Source of the DNA: Siniperca chuatsi | Lineage: Eukaryota; Chordata; Actinopteri; Centrarchiformes; Sinipercidae | Reading direction: 5' to 3' | Assembly: GCF_020085105.1 (NCBI RefSeq) | Contig: NC_058046.1 | Coordinates: 2,992,175-3,056,174, forward strand | DNA: 64,000 nucleotides | In this document: positions 48,119-64,000 of the stretch, piece after piece | Layout of the letters: each line of letters starts with the position of its first letter | Position numbering within the stretch: the first letter of the stretch is position 1 | The notes under the pieces: model-generated | The model's input: the letters and a program-made list of their open reading frames with translations, nothing else | Database searches by the model: none | What the model was told of the DNA's origin: nothing | Made by a program: the position numbers and the translations under genes

Positions 48119-48748
48119 GGCCAGGGACAAAATATTCTATACAGACTACACACTACAGCCTGTCTGCTACAGTTTTGGGCTGGACTGCATTAAATTGTAG
48201 GCTACACGTTGGCTTGTGTGTACAAGAGAATTTGACAGAAACCAGATAGACAAGATAAAATAAGCCTTTATTGATTGAAATTCAAGTGTTGCAGCAGCAC
48301 AAGGACAGAAATAAGTGCCGATAAACAGAGGAAAGTAAATAAAAATAAAGTTATAATTATATAAAATAAAAAAGGATAAAGATAAATTAAAATTAAATGA
48401 CACCATCTACTATAACAGTTTACACCAGATTAATATATAATATGATTAAGTAATGATACTTAGTGTTTGTCTGTATTATATAGAAATACAATACAAATAT
48501 AATATAGTACACAATGTAATAAAACAGTCTATCATATTACCTTAATATAGTCTAATATAGTATGGGCTATAAAATGTAATGTGTATAGTATCACAAAACC
48601 TTGAATTTTGGGGAAAGTTTTGTACAAAACAAAGAGATATGTCACTTCCAGCTGGCTGGAAATGCCTTCAAAACAATGATAAGTGTTGCATGTGGATCTG
48701 TGTGGTTTTTAAAAAAAGTTTTACATGTTTTTATGTTTGGAGGAAAAA

Positions 48749-49015
<267 letters not shown>

Positions 49016-49049
49016 GCAACTCGAGTGTAACTATAAACGAAAAAGTCTA

Positions 49050-49222
49050 AAATGTAAAAATTAATATATGAGTGACATAAAAATGAACTAGCAGGGTTCA
49101 TCGTGCCTATTGTCTCACGTGGCCCCGGAGCCAGCACACAGCCTGGCAGGCTAAACTCGGGGCGACAACACCCTTTAAACTCCTCCCTCGCGGTGCATTC
49201 TGGGACTTTATGTAAAACCAAC
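49050..49222 (+). promoter_or_regulatory. ptges2: ptges2 proximal promoter and 5' UTR
   Basis: A short CpG-containing stretch (ctcacgtggccccggagcc, ctcggggcgacaac, ctcgcggtgcattctgggac) lies between the TA microsatellite and the ATG. cacgtg is an E-box. gcattctgggactttatgta resembles the ZNF143/SBS-type ACTACAATTCCCAGAATGC element in reverse. No TATA box, as usual for housekeeping genes. Confidence 0.5.
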
Positions 49223-57033
<7,811 letters not shown>

Positions 57034-57271
57034 CGCCGAGGTGAGTCGAACCGGTGAACAAGACCACGGAACACCATCCGGCCTCAAAAACACTGAACAG
57101 CAAACCGCCAGAAAGACAGCGACCGGCATCAGGAAGCAAGAAGTTCCTGCTTTGATTGTGGGGAAGACGGTTGAACGGTCACTACTGCCCTGAATTATTT
57201 CCTGCTAGAGTTTAAAACCTGTTGATCTGTCTGAAGGAGTTAACTGCAGACATTTATGAAGATAAAGAGAT

Positions 57272-57292
57272 CACACACACACACACACACAC
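57272..57292. repeat. (CA)n microsatellite
   Basis: Pure CA array in the ptges2 3' UTR. Confidence 0.9.
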
Positions 57293-58364
57293 ATTAATAT
57301 GCTGGCGCCATTTAAGGGCATTTTACCGACCTCTACTGGTGAACTTTGGGAACTGCAGCAACATCGATAAAACAGATATTGAAACGTACTTAACCAACAC
57401 AATAACTTCACACTTTCACAACACAAACAAAACAAACAAGTCAGCATATATTTGATGCAGCAATTCTGTCATTTTCCTGCAAATATGTTCGCTTTCTTTG
57501 TGGGGAGATGAAAATATCACTTGTTGAATTGTTAAGACGGCCTACGGGGGTTTCCATGGAGGTCTGGAAAATGATTTTACGCATTTCCAGGCCTTGAATG
57601 GTGTCACAAAAGGTCAGAAAAATGCTCGAGAGAAAACATTTTCAGTCCTCAAAATGACCAAAAACATTTCGTAATTTGGGGAGTGCTCGTATTTCACAAA
57701 CTACTGTATATAGTTTCTTTTAAAAAAAAATCTAAATTAACGTGGTCTTTTCCAGCGGTTCTCGACCAAAGACTCCCACAAGGACTCACAAGCTTACTGT
57801 ATTTATGGAAAAAAAACAAGACTACAAATCTATTTTTCTATTTTCAGATTTTGCTTCAATTTTTGCCCCTTTTCTCTCATAAATATTGAACTTCTTCAGA
57901 CTGTTAAAAGGGAACAAATTGAGAAATAATTAGCTTCAATTGGAGGTCAAGTACGCGTGACTTAGTTTTAAGTGATCTTGAGCGAGGTTTTGGTGTAGTT
58001 GACTCTCAGATTGCTCAGCTAAGTTTATCATTTAATTTAAGTTTATTTAAAAAAAAAAAAAAAGACACTTTCAGATAATTGCAGCTTTGTCTGGATAAAC
58101 TGTTTATTTGGACGTTTTCTGTGTGAACTTGTCTCAGGTACCATGAGATCAGGTTATCTCTATTTATTTCAGATGATTGTTTCTCTGTGTAACTGATGCA
58201 GGATCAGTCTGGCAGATCAGCTTCTCTTTGGGGTAAAATAAAATAAAATGTTAAGAACTGGTGTGAGCTGCCCGTCTGAATGTACTTTAATATGTAAACC
58301 GCAGATCAACTTCTGAATTAATTGTATTAAAATCAACTCAATGTGCATAGTTGTAAAAAGGTAA

Positions 58365-58370
58365 AATAAA
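58365..58370 (+). terminator. ptges2: ptges2 poly(A) signal candidate
   Basis: AATAAA followed 18-25 nt later by tgtgtgttttatttg, a GU-rich downstream element. Other AATAAA copies at about 58231-58246 could be used instead. Confidence 0.55.
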
Positions 58371-58704
58371 AAATGAAACCTGGAGCTGTGTGTTTTATTT
58401 GATAACAAGATAACCAGTATATCATTTATACTGTATCAGGCTTTGGTACAACACAGTAAGTAAATACAAAAATACGAAATAAGAATATTTTCTAATCACA
58501 CATATGCAGGATTACATCTTGTCAGCTGCTCTTGTAGTTTTAATGTGGCCAGGTAGAAAACTTCATGCAAAACCTCAAATTAATGTTCTGAAGTTTGTAG
58601 TTTTTCCCCATAAATAATGTTTATACATCAGACAAATGTGACAAATTATCTGAACGTTAGAGTGCTACAAAACCGTCAACTCAAATCCTCACTGACCTTT
58701 TAAC

Positions 58705-59215
58705 TATTAATCATTAATCATCATCTTTTGCTTATTTTATTTCTATTAGTTGATTGTTGAGTCTATAAAATGTCAGAAAAATGCCCCAGAAGTGCCAGGT
58801 TCACTTGAGGTTTTTGGTAATTTGAATACTTGCAAGTTTGTTTGGGAATTTTTACCGCTAATGTACCGTAACAACTGGGTCCTGCATTATTAAATAATCC
58901 CGTGGCCCTTATTTCTAAAACCTTAATTATTTTAGTTTGCCGTGCTCATACCACGGACTAACTGACGCACAATATTACCTGTTGCCAGGTAATATTCCAG
59001 GACCGGTTGGTTCCCGGTTCTGTGCCATTTGCACTGTATTTCAAGGGAACATGGAGGCAACAGGGGCCCTCAAACTGGTTAATCCAGCCATTAAAATGCC
59101 CGTCACTGAGCCCAAGGTGAAGCCTTCCAGTGTCGTTTTATCCGACCAACAGTCCAAAACCCAAAGATTGCTTTGAACATGGTGGAAAAATTACTGAAAT
59201 GTTTATGTAAAAGTG
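58705..59215 (-). repeat. Family A copy split by family F
   Basis: Left segment to tataaaatgtcagaaaa (58781) and right segment from gagcccaaggtgaagccttc through ccgaccaacagtccaaaacc are two halves of one family A element. The gap is filled by a 306-bp insert. Confidence 0.75.
58787..59092 (+). mobile_element. Family F element, copy 2, with 9-bp target duplication
   Basis: Flanked by exact direct repeats AAAATGCCC at 58778-58786 and 59093-59101. Because the flanks are a recognisable family A element, the insert boundaries are exact. Interior blocks ggtaatttgaatacttgcaa and ggttaatccagccatt are shared with 50795-51020. A 9-bp duplication suggests a Mutator-like element, but no clear TIRs were seen. 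Confidence 0.75.
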
Positions 59216-59683
59216 ATGAATGACTCAAAAGGGGGCATTGCGACCTTTGACGTGAGAGGATTCAGACCTTTGGGGGTCTCAACTTCTTGAGATATGCTCG
59301 TTCGAAACTGGTTCTGACTGGATTTTGGTGTTTCGAGAAGACGACGAGGAAGCTGCCCTCGTGACATCTTGGATATATCGAGGCTGGTGGAAGCGGACAC
59401 TGTGCTGCGTCTGATGTGTGGAGTCTTGCGTCCTGGTACCAGAACTGTAATAATAAAATACATTTATCTTAAAGACACAGGCGTTTCTTTATTGATCGTT
59501 GGAAGCTTGAACCGGAGACAGTTTGACAATTTTACTCAATAAATTGTCAGTCAACTTCCGCTCTAACTGAAGATCGAACACACTGGCTGCGTGATTCCTT
59601 TACTCTTCTGAAAACTTTTCATGGAGGGTAAAAACAAACAAACCCAAGGACGACAGAAACCTCCAGTAAACTGCTGATGAGGT

Positions 59684-59689
59684 TTTATT
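59684..59689 (-). terminator. gle1: gle1 poly(A) signal candidate
   Basis: Minus-strand AATAAA (plus TTTATT) followed downstream by a GU-rich gggtttgtttgttttta near 59646-59630. It implies a gle1 3' UTR of about 1.07 kb and a gap of about 1.3 kb to the ptges2 poly(A) site. Confidence 0.55.
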
Positions 59690-59736
59690 GCAGACATTTG
59701 GTTTATAGATATAGATGCAGATGCACAATCATTCTG

Positions 59737-59739
<3 letters not shown>

Positions 59740-59772
<33 letters not shown>
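59740..59772. repeat. (CA)n microsatellite
   Basis: Pure CA array about 60 bp upstream (minus-strand sense) of the gle1 poly(A) signal; GT in the transcript. Confidence 0.9.
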
Positions 59773-59775
<3 letters not shown>

Positions 59776-60737
59776 GTATAATCTACATTATATTCAGAAC
59801 ACACCTCTGGCTCTGCCGGAACAAAAAGCACACCGAGTTTCACTTTAAAGCGCCGAGTCGTCTTCAGGTTTCTGCTTCCACGTGAGGATCAAATCATTTG
59901 TGTTTTGGAAATATTGACTAAAATGCACTTCAGCAGTTTTGCAGTCAAACCCCTTTACATATTTCTGGTCACAATGATTAAACGACAGTTCATCGTCACT
60001 CTGTTTCCACACGGTGGACTCGTAAAAAAAAATAAATAGCAAAAGTTCAAATCGTTCAACACAATTTTGATTTGAACAGCGACTGTGGAGACTTAATAAA
60101 AACACAAACAGCAGTGATCCTGTAGTGGCCAAATAAAGTAAAATAAACAAACAGCGTTTACAACAAACTAACAGTAAGACTAATATAAACAGCTCCCACA
60201 TTGTGATCCTGAACACTGGAGATCTTTGGAGGCACTTCACAAGAAACGTAAGGGAGACGTTCACGTCTCAACACAGCGCTAATTATTCGATGACACCCAG
60301 AAAACCATTCGAACAGATGTTGGCAGGACGGATGTGTTGGCGAGAGAAGCGCTACCTTCGCTGTTTGGAGGAAGCCAGAGATAAATATCTTGCTATCTTT
60401 CCAAAGCTGTCGGATTAATTTTTACTCTGGAATATATTGTATTCAGAAAGTGCAGTGGCCTCCGCTGTGTCGTTGAGACATCCAATAAATGAAACGGACA
60501 CAAAAGTTCACAAGCCACAGAAGCTGCGTCACTTCAACACGCGAGACAACCATCGTCCTGCAGTCGCAGCTTCCACTGTTCCTCAATGATTGCTGAATGA
60601 AGTTGCAGAGGAAGTCTCCTTCCAGACACAGAGGACACGAGTTTCCCCGGCATCAGACCACATCCCTCTCTGCTTTATTCAGTCCTAAAAAACGGCGTCA
60701 GGCAGCAGCATCCAACATGGCTCCTCCTCCTCCGTCA

Positions 60738-60806
60738 TCATGACCTCCAGAACACGGAGCTCAGCTGGCCTTTGGGCGGACTGATCTGCCGGCTCTTCAG
60801 TGACGT
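60738..60806 (-). CDS. gle1: gle1 last exon
   Basis: 69 nt; acceptor ccaacacgtag with a weak pyrimidine tract. Encodes [20 protein letters not shown] then RS and TGA at 60740-60738. The terminal FWRS matches human GLE1 (SSFWRS). Confidence 0.85.
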   Translation of the reverse strand, partial: TSLKSRQISPPKGQLSSVFWRS

Positions 60807-63800
60807 CTACGTGTTGGAGGCAAAGTTAAGTTTAGTTTTTTCCCCCACAAGAAACAAACCGAGACTGAGATCACAAAAACTATTTAAACACACTTTATAA
60901 ATGTATATTTATAGTTTCTGTTTCTTCCTTCAGTTTATTTCTTATTCTACCTTGTTTGTTTTTATTGCCTATTTTATTATTCTTCCTATTTAATTTGTCC
61001 TATTTAAAATGTTTTCTGAGTGTGGAGGGGGCATTTCAATGTGTAATCCTGTATTGTGTTATGACAATAACGATGAACCTTACAAACAATTACAGAATCA
61101 TCCTGTTGTCAACATTTCTACTTTAACTGCGCGTCGTCACGTCACGTACATGTAGATGTAGATGAAATGTCCGCATGCTGCGAGTGAATTTGACTCCTCG
61201 TTTTTGGGAAGACAGCTTTACGTTGTTCTTTCATCTCAGGTGCAGAAGCAAATGGCGAGCAGACGCTGTATGGATTAAGCCATTTTTAACCCCTAAGTGG
61301 TCGCCCCGTGACTAATTTATGAACTGGGCTGAATTCCTGCCAGACTGGCTGCTGTCTGAGGCTCGGATTGTAAAGATCAATAATCTGGGACCATCGGATG
61401 GATTTCTGAGGGGTCAGACATTTAGAGCTGCAGTTTGAACAGTTCTGTGATCTGATTTTCTGTTTCTAAACTGCATTTAATTACTGAAGTAGCATTTTAC
61501 ATTGTTGTGTCGGACACTGCTGTGATATAAATAAAACTCAACTTTGCTGCTCTTTTTCTTCTTGCTTCACGTTCAAAAGTAGAAATGCACAAAATGACAT
61601 TGAGGACGTTGTTTGAAACAAAACCAGTGTGAACCTCACAGCGCGAGGCTGATTAAAGAGTTCAGTTAATGCAACATACAAGATTGATAAAGCCGTACAG
61701 TGTCTGCTCAGTTCAGTGCTAACATTAGCAGTAACATACCTCTAGAAACTGTTTGAGTCTGATGACTGAGCCCATCTGTCCAGTGCTGGTCACCGCTTCA
61801 ATTCTGGAGACACCAAAGAGACACATCATGAGACAGAAGGAAGTTAAACTTGTGGCGACAGCTGCTGCTAAAATATTTGACCTTCTGGTGAAAGATGCTT
61901 TAAATCTACAGCGAGAGTGTACCTTGGGAAGTATTCCTCTTTAAGTAGCAGGATGAGTTTCCAGAACTGGACCTGATACTGCTTCATCAAAGCATTACCA
62001 CAAACCTGAAGGAGACACGCAAACAAAACAAAAAAAAAAAAAAGAGAAAAATCAACACTGAAGTTTAGATGTTTAAGCCACATTTACACCCACAGCTGCT
62101 TTCACTGACCACAGTCATAAAATAAACTTTGCTGCATCACCAGCTTTTCAAACAGTCACTAATAAGGCTTTAATAAAGGCTCCCAGTCGGGGAATTAGCT
62201 CTGAAAAATAGTCAAAATGAAGACGGTGTAGTCCCTCATTCGTCCAGGAGTGTTCTATCGTAGAAAAGGTTTCAGTCGTAGTCAGAGCGCCGTGCATTTG
62301 CATCTAAAAGCTACAAACCACACATTTGAAGACAGCGAGGTGAAGAGAACCCCTCTTTGAACAGAAATGGTGGTCTGAGATTCAATCTGCCCAAAGTCTA
62401 TCACAGTGTATTATCACCTTGGTCACGCCAATCACATGCTAATCAGGTACTTAACAGTGATGAGGGAGGTGCAGCCAGAAAACAATAGGCCTGATTACGG
62501 ATTACTGGGCCATCATGGTAACTATTAGGTCAGTTTCAGGTGAAACTAGCTAATCAACAGATACTCAGGTAGACTCCTTCCTGAGGGCGGGGCTTATGTA
62601 ACACAGAGTAGCTTAAATTTCTGAGTTCCCGTCCCATTTCTTCACAATTGAGAATGACTTCCGGATGGGAGCCGAAACGTCTTGATTCTGAAAACAGTGT
62701 CCAGATGACTACGACTGAAACCTTTTCTACGATAGTCAAAATGAACCTGCACTGGTCATAATATACTAAACTCTTACCTGAACTAACAGACTAACATATA
62801 CTACACTTTGTACCGCCACGCTCACTGCGCAACACAGAACGCAGTAAGTCCAAACACAACAAAACACAAACACGCGCTTCTGAAAAAAACTCAGCACAAA
62901 AAGAGAAAACAACAAAAGACAACTGTCACTTTATACGCTGTATTTCACTCACTGTGATCTGCTTGGTCATACATTGGACGACGCGGCCCACAACTTACCC
63001 GCTGGCCGCCAGGAAGCCCCTCTGTGCCGTATGTTTTAACTGAATAATCTCTGTGCTCTATTGGGGATCTGTGTGTGTACAGATACAGCAATGCTGATGT
63101 TTAAAAAAGGTCTCAGGACTCACCTCAAGAAAGTCGAACAGCAGCGTTGCTGTGATGTCTGCCAGAGGCTCCATGTTGAGCATCTGAGCCAACCAACGCC
63201 AGCCGTGGTTCAGGCCGTGAGGAGCAGACTGAAACGCATCAAGTAAAAAGTGGATTCAACACAACCAGGAATCACTGTCACACAGATGTGAAGGTCTTAA
63301 TAATGTTTGGAAACGGTGCCTTTCTGAACTCCACAGTGCAGTCTCTGTGACGATGGAGTGAACGAACAAACAAACAAACAAACAAACAGGGACCTCACAG
63401 GAAGTGAGACAGTTTTTACCCCCTGCTTGGCGCCGTAGGGCCACCTCAGCTGGATAATGGCGGCGTAGAGACGGATCATCCCAGACATCCTCTTCAGGAA
63501 ACTGTCCTGACCTTCAACCCCGGAGTCGTCCACACGGTAACCAAGAATCCTGATGAAGTGAGGATTATTTTTGTGATTAATCAAAAACTTATTAACCGCG
63601 TAAAAAAGGAGGGTGTGGCGACACATTTCTGTCTCCCTGACCTCTGGTATTCCTCCACAGGCGTGCCTTCCTTCATCGGAGGGTAATGTGGCACTGCGTA
63701 CGGACATTTCTTGTGCAGGTGGGCGAGGATGAACCCTCCCACTTGCGGGTGCAGCTCCCAGACGCCAGAGGCCACCACGGCGATGGGGAAAGCGGCTTCG

Positions 63801-63832
63801 TGGTGAGACGCCACCTCCTCCTCGCCTTGTTT
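60738..63832 (-). CDS. gle1: GLE1 mRNA export factor, C-terminal six exons, partial at right edge
   Basis: Gle1 acts at the cytoplasmic face of the nuclear pore, where with inositol hexakisphosphate it activates the DEAD-box helicase Dbp5/DDX19 for mRNP remodelling; it also acts in translation. The exons are 63832-63642, 63549-63420, 63228-63124, 62005-61923, 61803-61740 and 60806-60738. All are GT-AG with consistent phases and give 213 residues plus stop. Recognisable blocks are [92 protein letters not shown] and the C-terminal SSVFWRS. These match vertebrate GLE1 closely. The N-terminal coiled-coil and nucleoporin-binding region lies beyond the window. The last 12 residues are less similar to human. 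Confidence 0.95.
61740..61803 (-). CDS. gle1: gle1 exon
   Basis: 64 nt; acceptor gtctccag and donor gtatgt, phase 2 to 0. Encodes [20 protein letters not shown] then LE, aligning with human [21 protein letters not shown]. Confidence 0.92.
61923..62005 (-). CDS. gle1: gle1 exon
   Basis: 83 nt; acceptor ctccttcag (an oligo-T run of 17 lies upstream) and donor gtacac. Encodes [20 protein letters not shown] then LKEEYFP, near identical to human. Confidence 0.95.
62221..62731. mobile_element. Family D element, copy 3, with 13-bp target duplication, in a gle1 intron
   Basis: Flanked by exact 13-bp repeats ATAGTCAAAATGA at 62208-62220 and 62732-62744. Terminal inverted segments are tctatcgtagaaaaggtttc (left) and gaaaccttttctacga (right). 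The left end also has agacggtgtagtccctcatt, absent from the right. Contains tccggatgggagccgaaacg near 62660. Confidence 0.85.
63124..63228 (-). CDS. gle1: gle1 exon
   Basis: 35 codons, phase 0 at both ends; acceptor gcgtttcag and donor gtgagt. Encodes [20 protein letters not shown] then [15 protein letters not shown]. Confidence 0.96.
63363..63387. repeat. (ACAA)n microsatellite
   Basis: aacaaacaaacaaacaaaca array in a gle1 intron, close to the donor of the 63420-63549 exon. Confidence 0.85.
63420..63549 (-). CDS. gle1: gle1 exon
   Basis: 130 nt, phase 2 to 0; acceptor cttcatcag and donor gtaaaa. Encodes [20 protein letters not shown] then [19 protein letters not shown], the hallmark Gle1 C-domain helices. 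Confidence 0.97.
63642..63832 (-). CDS. gle1: gle1 exon, first one in the window
   Basis: 191 nt, phase 0 in and 2 out; acceptor ccccgtag and donor gtcagg. Encodes [40 protein letters not shown] and EGTPVEEYQ. Upstream sequence to 64000 is intron. Confidence 0.93.
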
Positions 63833-64000
63833 CTACGGGGGGAAAATTTAAAATCAGAAAAAATAATCCCACAGGTAGTTTTGTTGTTGTGTGGTTTGTT
63901 GTGGGTTGTGTTTATTTGTACACATGATAGACTAAATACTGGTAATTTGATTGTTCTGTGTTGCATAAGAAAGTAAGAGTTAGGGGTTTTAATTCCCACT

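Larger units (their letters stand above)
57034..58385 (+). other. ptges2: ptges2 3' UTR (inferred)
   Basis: No coding exon on either strand. Contains a (CA)n at 57272-57292 and an A-tract near 58050. The end is placed after the AATAAA at 58365. Confidence 0.5.
59665..60737 (-). other. gle1: gle1 3' UTR (inferred)
   Basis: Lies between the stop codon and the poly(A) signal. Contains a (CA)n at 59740-59772. A plus-strand ORF near 60203-60418 has no recognisable domain and I treat it as chance. Confidence 0.5.

Noticed and set aside
49103..49222. N-terminal extension of ptges2 upstream of ATG 49223
   Set aside because: The open frame begins at a GTG, not an ATG, and the first ATG has the YY1/ATGGCGGC context.
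60203..60418. Plus-strand ORF in the gle1 3' UTR
   Set aside because: No homology recognised; antisense to an inferred UTR and without supporting signals.

Overview
The window is nuclear DNA of a vertebrate, almost certainly a ray-finned (percomorph-like) fish. The genes are split into short exons with GT-AG introns, and the introns are filled with repeat types I know from teleosts: TTAA-flanked MITEs, hAT-like ends, short LINE 3' ends, a tRNA-derived SINE and long CA/TA microsatellites. I found no bacterial, organellar or CRISPR features. All names come from recognising protein sequence by eye; no search was run.

Three genes are supported. (1) Left, minus strand: ralgds, a Ral guanine-nucleotide exchange factor. 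It runs off the left edge. Six downstream coding exons lie between 14 and 5148. One well supported first exon lies at 21297-21485, and two further candidate first exons lie at 36360-36455 and 46316-46336. All three first exons end in phase 0, as the shared exon at 5148 requires, which implies up to three promoters over about 47 kb. (2) Centre, plus strand: ptges2, microsomal/mitochondrial-type prostaglandin E synthase 2, complete in seven exons from 49223 to 57033 (383 residues). It has a CPFC thioredoxin-like motif and a YY1-like site on its start codon. (3) Right, minus strand: gle1, the mRNA-export factor and DEAD-box helicase activator. The last six exons (213 C-terminal residues plus stop, 60738-63832) are present and the rest lies beyond the right edge. 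In human, RALGDS, PTGES2 and GLE1 all map to 9q34, so this looks like conserved synteny. ptges2 and gle1 converge tail to tail, with poly(A) signals about 1.3 kb apart.

The genes have no obvious joint function: ralgds is Ras-to-Ral signalling, ptges2 is lipid mediator synthesis and gle1 is nuclear mRNA export. The remaining sequence is intron, UTR and intergenic DNA carrying several repeat families. Family A has TIR-like ends GAGCTGAAACAATTAG / GTTGCAGC and at least 14 copies. Family B is TTAA-flanked with ends starting AAAGGGACAGTTCACCCC. Family C is TTAA-flanked with ends starting AAAGGAATAGTTCAACATTT. Family D is a foldback or Penelope-like element with 10-13 bp target duplications and three copies. 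Family E is hAT-like and one copy keeps a BED zinc-finger relic. Family F is a 306-bp element with a 9-bp target duplication.

The most unusual signals are a hammerhead-ribozyme-like motif in ptges2 intron 4, an element-derived perfect 20-bp hairpin 20 nt upstream of the ptges2 exon 2 acceptor, a perfect 35-bp CpG-rich inverted repeat with overlapping direct repeats in ptges2 intron 1, and a compact POU/homeodomain-type motif cluster beside the most upstream candidate ralgds first exon.
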